A DNA stretch of 64,000 nucleotides from Micromonospora halophytica (lineage in GTDB: Bacteria; Actinomycetota; Actinomycetes; Mycobacteriales; Micromonosporaceae), in contig NZ_FMDN01000005.1 of assembly GCF_900090245.1 (NCBI RefSeq), positions 1 to 64,000 of the forward strand, in the 5' to 3' direction. The notes under the pieces are model-generated. The model searched no databases. It saw only the letters and a program-made list of their open reading frames with translations, and had not been told where the DNA came from. Position 1 is the stretch's first letter. Every line of letters starts with the position of its first letter. Below are positions 33,288 to 42,023 of the stretch, in pieces. The position numbers and the translations under genes were made by a program.

Positions 33288-34084
33288 GCGTTCTCCGGGG
33301 TACGCGACGCGGCCGTGGCCGCCCCGGCGCGCTGCGCGGGCACGACTCCCCGGCGCTGCCGCCGGCGCTGCACGACTCCCACGGTGATCAGCAGCGCGGT
33401 GACCAGCAGCAGGCCACCGGCGGCGAGCAGGTAGCCCCAGCGGTCCCGCCACAGGTCGCTGCCGGGGTCGGGCAGCGGCGACGGCTGCGCTGCGGCCGGG
33501 GCCGGGGTGGCGGCCGGCTCGACCGCCCCCGCCTCGACGGCGAGCAGCGGCAGCATCACGGCGGCCCGGGTGGCGGCCCACCCCGGGTCGTCGACGAAGA
33601 CCTTCTCGGTGACCCCGAGCCGCTCCAGGCCGTTCGCGATGCGCAGCAGTTCCGTCGAGGAGAAGTCGCTGGAGCCGTTGACGTCGACGTAGGCGTTGTC
33701 GTCGCTGTCGCTGCTCTCCGACGGGTAGTAGATCCGCACGCTCACCTGCAACCAGCGCGGGCAGGACGGGTTGTCCTCGACCGCCACCCCGTTGCCGAGG
33801 TTGGAGCCGACGCTGACCGGGTCGCCGTAGCCGAAGTAGTCCTTCAGCTCCCAGCCGTAGCAGACGCCTTGGCTGGCCGAAGAACGCGCCAGGACCGCCA
33901 CGGTGTCGTCGCGCTCCTGAGCGGTCGGCGGTGAGACCTTGTCGGAGTCGCCGCCGCCGTTGACGATGCCCACGCCCACGCAGCCGGCGACGACGAGGCC
34001 GACGGTCAGCCAGATGGTCCAGGCGCCGGCCTTCGACGCCGTGTTCGGCCCGCCTTTGCGCGGCGGGTGCTGCGCCGCCGCCAT
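33284..34084 (-). CDS. Bitopic membrane protein of the aminopropyltransferase operon
   Basis: A 266-residue protein. A cytosolic basic N-terminus is followed by TM1 (WTIWLTVGLVVAGCVGVGIV), an extracytoplasmic domain of about 165 residues with YYPSESSDSDDNAYVDVNG and two cysteines likely to form a disulfide, a Pro/Ala linker, and TM2 (WGYLLAAGGLLLVTALLITVG) with a basic tail. Family not recognised. The ATG shares one base with the DUF350 stop, and its own stop overlaps the aminopropyltransferase start, so it is translationally linked to both. Confidence 0.75.
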   Translation of the reverse strand: MAAAQHPPRKGGPNTASKAGAWTIWLTVGLVVAGCVGVGIVNGGGDSDKVSPPTAQERDDTVAVLARSSASQGVCYGWELKDYFGYGDPVSVGSNLGNGVAVEDNPSCPRWLQVSVRIYYPSESSDSDDNAYVDVNGSSDFSSTELLRIANGLERLGVTEKVFVDDPGWAATRAAVMLPLLAVEAGAVEPAATPAPAAAQPSPLPDPGSDLWRDRWGYLLAAGGLLLVTALLITVGVVQRRRQRRGVVPAQRAGAATAASRTPENA

Positions 34085-34506
34085 CAGCTGATCGCGGCGG
34101 CGATGATCGCGCCGGTGGCGAGGTGGACGACGGCGGAGACCCAGACCGCGGGGTGCGGCTCCGGGTCGACCAGGATCTCGCCGAGCCGGCCCGGGGTGGC
34201 CGCGTCGAGCAGCAGGAACGCCGCGGCCATGATGACCAGGCCGAGGATCCCGTACGCGGCCGCGCCGACCAGGCCGAGGACGAAGTCGTCCGCGCTGGCG
34301 GCGATGGCGGCGACCACGATGACGCCGACGCCGGCCAGGTTCGAGGCGAGCAGCAGTGCGGCGTTGCGGTTGCGCTCGGTCCAGATCAGCTCGTGGAGCT
34401 TGCCGGGGGTGGCGATGTCGACCAGGGCGTAGCCGACGGCCATCAGGACGACGCCGACCACGCCGTAGGCGAGCGTGACCAGCAGATCGGTGACCAGGGT
34501 CTGCAC
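34084..34506 (-). CDS. DUF350 membrane protein
   Basis: A 140-residue protein with four helices arranged as an internal duplication: LLVTLAYGVVGVVLMAVGYALVDIATPGKL and AAAYGILGLVIMAAAFLLLDAATPGRL are repeats. This A-x-D-x-x-T-PG-L pattern defines DUF350 (YjfL). In other bacteria the family co-occurs with glutathionylspermidine-synthase-like enzymes and PspA-like proteins. The GTG at 34506 has GGAG in front. It precedes the bitopic protein gene with a one-base overlap. Confidence 0.88.
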   Translation of the reverse strand: MQTLVTDLLVTLAYGVVGVVLMAVGYALVDIATPGKLHELIWTERNRNAALLLASNLAGVGVIVVAAIAASADDFVLGLVGAAAYGILGLVIMAAAFLLLDAATPGRLGEILVDPEPHPAVWVSAVVHLATGAIIAAAIS

Positions 34507-34537
34507 AGGGGACTCCAGGGGTGTCGTTCGGGTCGGA

Positions 34538-34963
34538 CTACTTGCCGCTGCCGGGGCCACCACCGCGGACGGTGACGCCCCGGCCCCAGCCCCAGTGGTT
34601 GCCCACGGTGGAGTGGTAGCGCGGGTACGCGGTGCGGAGACGTTCCAACAGGATCACCGAACCGGTGGCGATCGGCAGGATCACCACCGAGTCGTCGTCG
34701 TAGCGCAGATAGACGCCGCTGCCGTCGACGTACTGGTCGGCCGGCTGCCAGGCGGCGGTCACGTCCTGCGCCACCTGGCTCGGCGACCTGTTCGAGGTGT
34801 ACGCGATCGCGTCGCCGCCGATGTCCTGGGCGGCCGCGCGGGTGTAGCGGTCCTCGACGTAGCCGCGCGGGGAGAAGCTGCCGTAGAAGATCGCGAAGGC
34901 GGCCACCAGGGCGCCGATGACCGCGAAGGCCACCCCCACCACGAACCATCTCCGGTACGTCAT
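34538..34963 (-). CDS. DUF4247 protein
   Basis: A 141-residue protein: an N-terminal hydrophobic anchor (WFVVGVAFAVIGALVAAFAI), then an extracytoplasmic domain (DIGGDAIAYTSNRSPSQVAQDV, YDDDSVVILPI) and the Gly-rich ending RGGGPGSGK characteristic of DUF4247. Function is unknown. The start overlaps the DUF2617 stop by 4 bases. Confidence 0.8.
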   Translation of the reverse strand: MTYRRWFVVGVAFAVIGALVAAFAIFYGSFSPRGYVEDRYTRAAAQDIGGDAIAYTSNRSPSQVAQDVTAAWQPADQYVDGSGVYLRYDDDSVVILPIATGSVILLERLRTAYPRYHSTVGNHWGWGRGVTVRGGGPGSGK

Positions 34964-35466
34964 CGCAGTGCCACCACCGTCTCGGTCAGGACCAGCTCAT
35001 TGGTCTGGGGATACGCGTGCCAGGTGCGCCAGCTGACCGACCCGTCCGGCGGGTCGGGGCGGACGGCGAGCGCGGTGACCGCGTCCGGGTCACCGGGGAA
35101 GACGCCGACCAGCGCGTACGGGTCGTCGGCCAGGTCGGCGCGGAGCGCCGCGACCCGGGCGCGCAGCTCACCGGCGGCCGGCCGGAGCACCGTGGCGGTG
35201 AACCGGTAGCCGTTCGGCTCGTCGTGCAGCGTCCCGGGCAGGTGCGGCGGCCGGCCGGGCAGGCAGGCCACCGTCTCGGTGAGATCACCGGTCGGGGTCG
35301 GCAGGACGACCTGGTGGGAGGCGCCGAGCAGCCGCAGTCGCAGCCGTACGCCGCCGGGCAGACGCAGGTCGCGGACGGCCAGCGCGGGCAGTTCGGGTCC
35401 GCCGAGCGCCAGCCCGAGGTCGGCGGCGCTGGTGTCGACGTACGGGGCGTCGATGCTGACCAGCAC
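34960..35466 (-). CDS. DUF2617 protein
   Basis: A 168-residue soluble protein of DUF2617 type: MLVSIDAPYVDTSAADLGLAL, LRLRLLGASHQVVL, TVACLPG and FPGDPDAVTALAV. Predicted beta-rich, cytosolic, function unknown. The GTG at 35466 is one base from the DUF4178 stop, and its own stop overlaps the DUF4247 start, placing it firmly in the operon. Confidence 0.8.
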   Translation of the reverse strand: MLVSIDAPYVDTSAADLGLALGGPELPALAVRDLRLPGGVRLRLRLLGASHQVVLPTPTGDLTETVACLPGRPPHLPGTLHDEPNGYRFTATVLRPAAGELRARVAALRADLADDPYALVGVFPGDPDAVTALAVRPDPPDGSVSWRTWHAYPQTNELVLTETVVALR

Positions 35467-35467
35467 C

Positions 35468-36097
35468 TCAGCTCACCTTCTCCGGGCCGCCCTGGGGGTA
35501 GACCATCACCTCGGAGCGGTGCAGCCGCTCGCCCCGGCCCACCTCCCAGCCCGCCTCCCCGTACGCCTCGAAGGCGAGCCGGGCGCCGCCCTGGGCGCGG
35601 TAGTCGTGGTAGCGGACCGTGCCGCTCGGATCGAGGCCGGTGCTGCCGGTGGCCGAGTACCGGGCCTGCCCGGACTCCTCCCAGGAGTAGCGGCGGCCGG
35701 CGAAGTCGATGGTGGGGGCGCCCGGGGTGATGGTGGCTGCCGGCTCGGCGTCCCAGAGCACCAGCTCCAGGTCCGGGTCCTCCTCGACGGAGAGCCAGCG
35801 CTTCTCGCCGTCGACCGTGTCGAGCAGGTGCTCGGCCCAGCTCCACGCCCCCTCGACCAGGTGCACCGAGCCGCGGACCGCGTACGACAACTGGCGGATC
35901 TCCACGATGTCGCCGGGCTTCAGCTTCCGGGGGTCACCGCGCAGCGCGTCGGCGTCGGTGTCCCGGAACGGGTCACCCGGCCCGGCCGGCTTCGGCCGCT
36001 TCCGCCCCCGGCCGACGGCGACCACGGCCACCACCACCCCGGCGACCCCGACCAGACACCCCACCGCCGTCACCAGCCACGCCACCGACCCGTCCAC
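35468..36097 (-). CDS. DUF4178 protein with N-terminal membrane anchor
   Basis: A 209-residue protein. TM helix (VAWLVTAVGCLVGVAGVVVAVVAV) and a basic stop-transfer are followed by a DUF4178 domain: LKPGDIVEIRQLSYAVRGSV, WLSVEEDPDLELVLWD, FAGRRYSWEESGQARYSATG and RYHDYRAQGGARLAFEAYG. DUF4178 proteins accompany DUF350 and polyamine-type synthases in several phyla. First gene of the operon; GTG 36097 has GGAGG at 8 bases. No obvious terminator separates the following genes. Confidence 0.85.
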   Translation of the reverse strand: MDGSVAWLVTAVGCLVGVAGVVVAVVAVGRGRKRPKPAGPGDPFRDTDADALRGDPRKLKPGDIVEIRQLSYAVRGSVHLVEGAWSWAEHLLDTVDGEKRWLSVEEDPDLELVLWDAEPAATITPGAPTIDFAGRRYSWEESGQARYSATGSTGLDPSGTVRYHDYRAQGGARLAFEAYGEAGWEVGRGERLHRSEVMVYPQGGPEKVS

Positions 36098-36214
36098 CGC
36101 GACCGCCTCCCCACGTGCCTCGGTCGGAGACGGTAACAACCCCGCGCACCTGGGGAAACCGGCGCACAGTTGCGTGATCGGGCGGTCACCCGGTGTCGGT
36201 CTCCGGTGGTCGGA

Positions 36215-37045
36215 TCAGACGGTCGGTGAACCGTCCGGCCCGTCCGTGCGCGACGGCGGGGTCGAACCGGGGGCGTCGGCGGGCAGGGCGACCGGGGGCG
36301 CGCCGACGGTCGGGCCCGGGGGCGGGACGCCGTGGACGCGGGGGTCGGGGCAGACCATGTAGCCGGGCGGCAGCAGAAAGGGCACCGGTGCGGGCGGGCC
36401 GACCGGCTGCGGGTCCGCGGCGGACCGGGGCACGAACCAGCGCTGCGCCACCGGCAGCGCCAGCAGCACCACCGCCGCCAGGGTCAACCCGACGACGACC
36501 GCCCAGCCGCCGGCGCCGACACCGAAGAAGATGTCCTCCCGCAGGCCGAAACCGTTGTCCGGGTAGAGGGTCTGGAAGAACTTCGACTCCTCGGGCGGGT
36601 ACGGGCCGTCCAGCTCCGGATCCCACTCCTCGGGTTCTCCGAGGGCGAAGAAGAACGGGATCATCAGCGCGCCGGTGCAGCACTGGCCGAAGAAGAGCAA
36701 CAGGTGGAAGCCGCCGGCCACGAAGACCAGGATCCGGGCGACGTTGCTGCCCCGGCGCAGGCCCACGGCGGTGCCGCCGAGCCAGCCGGCGAGGAGCAGC
36801 GCGGCCAGCCCGAAGAGGCTCGACATGAAGATGTTGCCGAAGCGCTCGCCCGCCACCTCGTCCGGGTCGGCGTCGGGCACGGCGCGCGCCGCCCGGTCGA
36901 TCTGGCCGTGCCAGTCGACCGCCTGCCAGACGATCAGGCCGATCAGGGCGAGGAGCACGACGACGGCGGCGACCTGCAGCCAGAAGGCGACGGTCACGAC
37001 GGTGGGGCGGGGCGGACGGGCCGGCGCGGCGGCGGGCGCACTCAT
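36215..37045 (-). CDS. Four-TM membrane protein with conserved Cys pair (paralogue 3)
   Basis: A 276-residue protein: RPTVVTVAFWLQVAAVVVLLAL forms helix 1, LFGLAALLLAGWLGG helix 2, VFVAGGFHLLLFFGQCCTGA helix 3 with the Cys pair, and WAVVVGLTLAAVVLLALPVAQRWF helix 4, with a Pro-rich tail. The order and the Cys-Cys match the proteins at 29992 and 30694. It lies 117 bp upstream of the DUF4178 operon on the same strand. Function is unknown. Confidence 0.75.
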   Translation of the reverse strand: MSAPAAAPARPPRPTVVTVAFWLQVAAVVVLLALIGLIVWQAVDWHGQIDRAARAVPDADPDEVAGERFGNIFMSSLFGLAALLLAGWLGGTAVGLRRGSNVARILVFVAGGFHLLLFFGQCCTGALMIPFFFALGEPEEWDPELDGPYPPEESKFFQTLYPDNGFGLREDIFFGVGAGGWAVVVGLTLAAVVLLALPVAQRWFVPRSAADPQPVGPPAPVPFLLPPGYMVCPDPRVHGVPPPGPTVGAPPVALPADAPGSTPPSRTDGPDGSPTV

Positions 37046-37105
37046 GCCCGGCACGGTACGGGGACGGAAGCCGTCGCCGTCGCCCCGCTCGACTCGGCCG
37101 AACGG

Positions 37106-37489
37106 CTACAGTCCGGCGAGCCGGTCGGCCGCGTACCCGCGCAGGTTCGCGCTGCCCATCACGCAGCCGCTGAAGGTGGTGAACTCGCCGGAGTCCTCGC
37201 GCAGCCGCGACCAGGCGTCCCGGGCCGCCGCCGGGTCGAGGCGTTCCAGCAACGTCGCCGCGTACGCCTTCCCGGCGGGCGAGCCGCTCCGCAGCAGCCG
37301 GTCGAGCTTCTCGCGGACCGTCTCGGGCCGCTCGGCGAGCGCTGCCTCGACCCGCCGGTACGCCTCCGTCACGGGCAGCAGCGTCCCCGCGATCCCCACC
37401 CCGCCGAAGGCCACGGTGTCCGCGCCCGCCAACTCCTCGACGGCCGCGTCCAACTCCCGCTCCCCGCTCCTCTTCCCCATCCCGAACAT
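37106..37489 (-). CDS. Conserved hypothetical protein (helical)
   Basis: A 127-residue soluble protein starting MFGMGKRSGERELDAAVEEL, with helix-rich repeats (SPAGKAYAATLLERLDPAAARDAWSRL) and the ending CVMGSANLRGYAADRL. No domain is recognised. ATG 37489 is preceded by GGATGGGGG. The upstream sequence is a run of G-rich patches and a long palindromic repeat, not coding. Confidence 0.65.
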   Translation of the reverse strand: MFGMGKRSGERELDAAVEELAGADTVAFGGVGIAGTLLPVTEAYRRVEAALAERPETVREKLDRLLRSGSPAGKAYAATLLERLDPAAARDAWSRLREDSGEFTTFSGCVMGSANLRGYAADRLAGL

Positions 37490-37544
37490 GCCCCCATCCT
37501 TTCCCCACCCCACCCCCTTCCACCCCACCCCGGGCCCATCCTCT

Positions 37545-37619
37545 CCGCGATCTTGCAGTTGTGGCCGCCCTTTCACGCCTTCAGACCGATATGCCCAGGC
37601 CGCAACTGCAAGATCGCGG
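37545..37619. repeat. Long palindromic repeat, second family
   Basis: CCGCGATCTTGCAGTTGTGG plus CC (37545-37566) pairs with the arm at 37598-37619 (22 bp, one mismatch) around a 31-base spacer. It lies between clpB and the small hypothetical gene, flanked by C/G-rich homopolymer tracts. It could act as the clpB terminator. It looks like a dispersed extragenic element and differs in sequence from the TTGATCAAG family. Confidence 0.65.
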
Positions 37620-37696
37620 GGGTGGGGGTGGGTTAGTCGCTGTCGCTCCGCTGCGCGAAGCGGCCCTAATCGGGAGGAAGTAGGTCTACTTCCGAG

Positions 37697-40288
37697 TTAG
37701 GCGGGGGTGACGGTGAGGGCGTCCTTGGTGTCGGCCAGGTCGACCCGGACGGTGTCGCCGTCGCGGATCTGGCCGGCCAGGAGGGCCTTCGCGAGCTGGT
37801 CGCCGATGGCCGACTGGACCAGTCGACGCAGCGGGCGGGCACCGTAGATCGGGTCGTAGCCGTGCTCGGCGAGCCACCCGCGGGCGGCGTCGGTGATGTC
37901 CAGGCCGAGCCGGCGGTCCGCCAGCCGGCGGCGCATCCGGTCGAGCTGGATGTCGACGATGGAGCGCAGGTCGTCACCGCGCAGCGCGGCGAAGACCACG
38001 ATGTCGTCGAGGCGGTTGAGGAACTCCGGCTTGAAGTGCGACCGGACCACCGCGAGGACGCCCTCGCGGCGCTGCTCCTCGGCCAGCGTCAGGTCGCTGA
38101 TCACCGACGATCCGAGGTTCGAGGTGAGGATCAGGATCGCGTTGCGGAAGTCCACCGTACGGCCCTGACCGTCGGTGAGCCGCCCGTCGTCGAGCACCTG
38201 GAGCAGCACGTCGAAGACGTCCGGGTGGGCCTTCTCCACCTCGTCCAGCAGGATCACCGAGTACGGCCGGCGGCGCACCGCCTCGGTGAGCTGCCCGCCC
38301 TCCTCGTAGCCGACGTACCCGGGCGGGGCGCCGACCAGGCGGGCGACGGAGTGCTTCTCGCCGTACTCACTCATGTCGATGCGGACCATGGCCCGCTCGT
38401 CGTCGAAGAGGAACTCGGCGAGGGCCTTGGCCAGCTCGGTCTTGCCGACACCGGTCGGGCCGAGGAAGAGGAAGCTGCCGGTCGGGCGGTCCGGGTCGGC
38501 GACGCCGGCCCGGGCCCGGCGGACCGCGTCGGAGACCGCGCCGACGGCCTCGGCCTGCCCGACCACGCGGGCCCGCAGCGACTCCTCCATCCGGAGCAGC
38601 TTGGCCGTCTCGCCCTCCAGCAGCCGGCCGGCCGGGATGCCGGTCCAGGAGGCGACCACGGCGGCGATGTCGTCCGCGCCGACCTCCTCCTTCAGCATCG
38701 CGCCGTCGGCCTGGAGCCGGGCCAGCTCCTCCTCCGCCCGCCTCAGCTCGGCGTTGAGGGCCGGGATCCGGCCGTAGCGCAGCTCGGCGGCGCGTTCCAG
38801 CTCACCGTCGCGCTCGGCCCGCTCGGCCTCGCCGCCGAGCCGCTCCAGCTCCTCCTTGGCGGTGGAGAGCTTGGTGATGTGGCTCTTCTCCAGCTGCCAG
38901 CGCTCGGAGAGGGCGGTGAGCTGCTCACGCTTGTCGGCCAACTCCTTGCGCAGCCGGTCGAGGCGCTCGGCGGAGGCGGCGTCCGGCTCCTTGGCCAGCG
39001 CCATCTCCTCGATCTCCAGCCGGCGTACCGCCCGCTCGATCTCGTCCACCTCGACCGGACGGGAGTCGATCTCCATCCGGAGCCGGGAGGCGGACTCGTC
39101 GACCAGGTCGATCGCCTTGTCCGGCAGGAACCGGTCGGTGATGTAGCGGTCGGAGAGGCTGGCAGCGGCGACCAGGGCGGCGTCGGTGATGCGTACGCCG
39201 TGGTGCACCTCGTAGCGCTCCTTGAGGCCGCGCAGGATGCCGATGGTGTCCTCGATGGTCGGCTCCCCGACCAGCACCGGCTGGAAACGGCGCTCCAGGG
39301 CCGGGTCCTTCTCGATGTGTTCGCGGTACTCGTCGAGGGTGGTCGCGCCGACCATCCGCAGCTCGCCCCGGGCCAGCATCGGCTTGAGCATGTTGCCGGC
39401 GTCCATCGAGCCCTCGCCCTTGCCGGCGCCGACGACGGTGTGCAGCTCGTCGAGGAAGGTGATGACCTGCCCGTCGGAGTTCCTGATCTCCTCCAGGACG
39501 GACTTGAGCCGCTCCTCGAACTGGCCCCGGTACTGGGCGCCGGCGACCATCGCGCCGAGGTCGAGCGAGACGAGCTTCTTGTCCCGCAGCGACTCGGGCA
39601 CGTCACCGGCGACGATCCGCTGGGCCAGGCCCTCGACGATCGCGGTCTTGCCGACGCCGGGCTCACCGATCAGCACCGGGTTGTTCTTGGTACGCCGCGA
39701 CAGCACCTGGATCACCCGGCGGATCTCCGAGTCCCGGCCGATCACCGGGTCGATCTTGCCGTCGCGGGCGCTGGCGGTCAGGTCCACGCCGTACTTGGCC
39801 AGGGCCTGGTAGGTCTGTTCCGGGTCGGCGGTGGTGACCCGCCGGTCCCCGCCCCGAACGGTGGGGAAGGCGGCGACCAGGTTCTCCTCGGTGGCGCCGG
39901 CGGTCTTCAGCGCGCCGGCGACCGGGCCGCCGACCCGGGCCAGGCCGGCGAGCAGGTGCTCGGTGGAGGTGTACTCGTCGCCCAGCGGCCGGGCGATCTG
40001 CTCGGCGGCGCCGATGGCGTTGACGAACTCGCGGGCCAGCGTGGGCTCGGCGATGCTGGAGCCGCGGGCGGCGGGCAGCGCGTCGATCGCGCGCTGGGCG
40101 GTCCGGCGCAGTTCGGCCGGGTCGGCGCCGGCGGCGCGCAGCAGGCCGGAGGCGGTGGAGCCCTCGGTGTCCAGCAGGGCCAGCAGCAGGTGCCAGGGCT
40201 CGACGGTGGCGTGGCCGCGCTGGTTGGCCAGGGCGACGGCGCCGGTGATGGTCTCGCGGCTCTTGGTGGTGAGGCGTTCGGTGTTCAT
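37697..40288 (-). CDS. clpB: ATP-dependent disaggregase ClpB
   Basis: An 863-residue Hsp100. The N-terminal double Clp-N domain (1-145) starts [17 protein letters not shown]1 has GEPGVGKT, and the middle coiled coil at about 400-525 is diagnostic of ClpB rather than ClpC or ClpA. NBD2 has GPTGVGKT, and a C-terminal oligomerisation domain follows. It rescues aggregated proteins together with DnaK/DnaJ/GrpE, whose genes lie 7-14 kb away. A perfect HAIR site lies 42 bases upstream of the ATG, so HspR repression is expected. Confidence 0.96.
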   Translation of the reverse strand: MNTERLTTKSRETITGAVALANQRGHATVEPWHLLLALLDTEGSTASGLLRAAGADPAELRRTAQRAIDALPAARGSSIAEPTLAREFVNAIGAAEQIARPLGDEYTSTEHLLAGLARVGGPVAGALKTAGATEENLVAAFPTVRGGDRRVTTADPEQTYQALAKYGVDLTASARDGKIDPVIGRDSEIRRVIQVLSRRTKNNPVLIGEPGVGKTAIVEGLAQRIVAGDVPESLRDKKLVSLDLGAMVAGAQYRGQFEERLKSVLEEIRNSDGQVITFLDELHTVVGAGKGEGSMDAGNMLKPMLARGELRMVGATTLDEYREHIEKDPALERRFQPVLVGEPTIEDTIGILRGLKERYEVHHGVRITDAALVAAASLSDRYITDRFLPDKAIDLVDESASRLRMEIDSRPVEVDEIERAVRRLEIEEMALAKEPDAASAERLDRLRKELADKREQLTALSERWQLEKSHITKLSTAKEELERLGGEAERAERDGELERAAELRYGRIPALNAELRRAEEELARLQADGAMLKEEVGADDIAAVVASWTGIPAGRLLEGETAKLLRMEESLRARVVGQAEAVGAVSDAVRRARAGVADPDRPTGSFLFLGPTGVGKTELAKALAEFLFDDERAMVRIDMSEYGEKHSVARLVGAPPGYVGYEEGGQLTEAVRRRPYSVILLDEVEKAHPDVFDVLLQVLDDGRLTDGQGRTVDFRNAILILTSNLGSSVISDLTLAEEQRREGVLAVVRSHFKPEFLNRLDDIVVFAALRGDDLRSIVDIQLDRMRRRLADRRLGLDITDAARGWLAEHGYDPIYGARPLRRLVQSAIGDQLAKALLAGQIRDGDTVRVDLADTKDALTVTPA

Positions 40289-40330
40289 GGGCTCCCCCGG
40301 ATCGGCGTGTCCATCAGTAGGGACACAACC

Positions 40331-40357
40331 AGAGTTGAGCGTATTCCGCTCAACTCT
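40331..40357 (-). promoter_or_regulatory. HAIR operator (HspR site) of clpB
   Basis: AGAGTTGAGC-N7-GCTCAACTCT has perfect 10-bp arms and matches the HspR inverted repeat (CTTGAGT-N7-ACTCAAG type). It lies directly upstream of clpB. The hspR gene is in this window at 47396-47833. Confidence 0.85.
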
Positions 40358-40376
40358 AGCGGTGTGAGCCAGCTCA

Positions 40377-41483
40377 CTATCCCGCCACGATCACCCGGAT
40401 CCACCGCCGGTCGGTCTGGTACCCGACGCCGAGCAGGACCTCACCGCCCGGGCCGGTCGCCGCCAGGGTGGTGTCGGCCAGCACCCGCAGGTAGTGCTCG
40501 GGTCCGACCGGCCAGGGCAGGTCGGCGTACCCGTCGCCCACCACGCCCGCCCCGCGTGGGCCGATCACCGCGAGCAGACCACCGCCGATCGGCGCGACGG
40601 AGCGAAACTCCGCCGGATGGCCGTCCCTCCCCACCGGCTCCCAGCCTCCCCGCAGCCGCCACAGCCCCGGCCAGCCCGTCCGGTCCGGCCGCTCGCCGAC
40701 CAGCCACGCCGTGCCGTCCGGCTCGACCAGCGCCCGCACCAGGCCCACCTCACCCTCGGGCGCGGGCACCGAGGTCGACAGCCAGTTCCGCCCCCGGTCG
40801 AACGAGACCGCCGCGTACGGCTTCCCGCCGGCCGCCCCGGCGGCCACCACCAGCAGGCCGCCGCTCTCCCCGACGGTGTTCAGACGGGGAACCGGCGGCT
40901 GCGCGTCCAGTTGCCGGAGCCGCCCGCCGGCCCACTCGCCGATCCTGCCGGTGCGCTCGATGATCTGGAACCGCCCCTGGGCCGCCCGCCACTCCACCGG
41001 CTCCTCCACCGTGTGCGCGAACCTCACGCCACCGTCGATCGAGCTGTACCAGCCGTGCGGCTCGGCAAAGAGCACGAGCAGCCCTCGGGCGGCGTAGAGC
41101 TGCTGGCCGTCCGCCACCGGGCGAGGATGCCGCACCGACCGCCAGGACCGGCCGCCGTCGACGGTGCCGAAGAGCAGCGCCGGACAGTTCCGCCCCGGCG
41201 GGCCCCCGTCGCAGGTGGCGAAGAGCGCCCAGCCGTGGTCGGCGTCGACGAACTCGACGTGCGGCTGGTCGTACCGCTGCGGGACGGCGAGCTGGACGAC
41301 GCGTACCTCGGCGGGAGCCTGCGGCGACGGCGACGGCGACGGCGGCGGCGCAGGCGCGACCGACTCCGGTGGCGCGGACGTCCGGGCGGGCGGGTCCCGC
41401 CGGACGTCACCCACCATCGAGCAGGCCACCAACGCCGGCACGAGCAGCAGGGCGACCAGCGGGCGGATCGCGCGACCGATCAT
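40377..41483 (-). CDS. Lipoprotein with BNR/beta-propeller-like repeats
   Basis: A 368-residue protein with a lipoprotein signal (PLVALLLVPALVAC, lipobox LVAC) and a Pro/Ser-rich linker to about residue 60. Repeated blades follow with Asp-box-like turns: FGTVDGGRSWRSV, WYSSIDGGVRF and VSFDRGRNWLS. Likely exported and lipid-anchored, with a sialidase/photosystem-stability-factor-like propeller. Substrate or partner is unknown. Divergent from the KhtT-like gene with a 32-base gap. Confidence 0.8.
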   Translation of the reverse strand: MIGRAIRPLVALLLVPALVACSMVGDVRRDPPARTSAPPESVAPAPPPSPSPSPQAPAEVRVVQLAVPQRYDQPHVEFVDADHGWALFATCDGGPPGRNCPALLFGTVDGGRSWRSVRHPRPVADGQQLYAARGLLVLFAEPHGWYSSIDGGVRFAHTVEEPVEWRAAQGRFQIIERTGRIGEWAGGRLRQLDAQPPVPRLNTVGESGGLLVVAAGAAGGKPYAAVSFDRGRNWLSTSVPAPEGEVGLVRALVEPDGTAWLVGERPDRTGWPGLWRLRGGWEPVGRDGHPAEFRSVAPIGGGLLAVIGPRGAGVVGDGYADLPWPVGPEHYLRVLADTTLAATGPGGEVLLGVGYQTDRRWIRVIVAG

Positions 41484-41515
41484 GGACGCCTCCTTCAGGG
41501 AGTAGCCTCTCCCGG

Positions 41516-42016
41516 GTGCGAGTACGTGTCGAACAGACTGCCCTACCGGGGATCGGCGTACGTCATGACCTGATGACGGAATCCGGCCGCCGGCTCGGCG
41601 TGGTCTCCCACCGCAATGGCCGCCGTGACCTCGTCCTGTACGACCCGGACGATCCCGATTCCTGCCAGCACGACGTCCCGCTGACCGACGACGAGGCGGA
41701 GGCGCTCGCCGACATCCTCGGCGCGTCGCTGATGCTCGGCCAGCTCGCCGGGCTGCGCGAGCAGGCCGCCGGTCTGCTCACCGAGCAGATCGCCATCCCG
41801 GCGGGGTCGAAGTACGTCAACAGGCGGCTCGGGGACACCCGCGTCCGCACCCGCACCGGCGCCTCGATCGTGGCGGTGCTCCGCCAGGGCGAGGTGAACG
41901 TCTCGCCGGAGCCCACCTTCCGCTTCGCGGCCGGTGACGTGGCGGTCGTGGTCGGCACCCGCCAGGGACTCGACGGCGTGACAGCCATTCTCGCCGACAG
42001 CGACCCGGACGGCTGA
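41516..42016 (+). CDS. RCK_C (TrkA-C) regulatory subunit of a K+/H+ antiporter, KhtT-like
   Basis: A 166-residue cytosolic protein. An N-terminal domain (VRVRVEQTALPGIGVRHDL, GVVSHRNGRRDLVLYD) is followed by a TrkA-C/RCK_C domain (IAIPAGSKYVNRRLGD, RTGASIVAVLRQGEV, FAAGDVAVVVGTR). In Bacillus, KhtT controls the KhtU antiporter and its RCK_C domain binds c-di-AMP. The antiporter gene follows 7 bases later. GTG 41516 is supported by the family start; the AGGGAG upstream is at long spacing. Confidence 0.85.
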   Translation: MRVRVEQTALPGIGVRHDLMTESGRRLGVVSHRNGRRDLVLYDPDDPDSCQHDVPLTDDEAEALADILGASLMLGQLAGLREQAAGLLTEQIAIPAGSKYVNRRLGDTRVRTRTGASIVAVLRQGEVNVSPEPTFRFAAGDVAVVVGTRQGLDGVTAILADSDPDG

Positions 42017-42023
42017 GGCGCGG

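Noticed and set aside
33287..33581. Longer N-terminus of the aminopropyltransferase
   Set aside because: The upstream frame overlaps the preceding membrane protein gene and is Arg/Pro-rich. The GTGA overlap at 33287 with a good ribosome site is the natural start.
37862..40963. A 1033-codon frame antisense to clpB
   Set aside because: Composition (Gly/Val/Leu/Arg runs) is a third-position G/C artefact of the clpB gene on the other strand.
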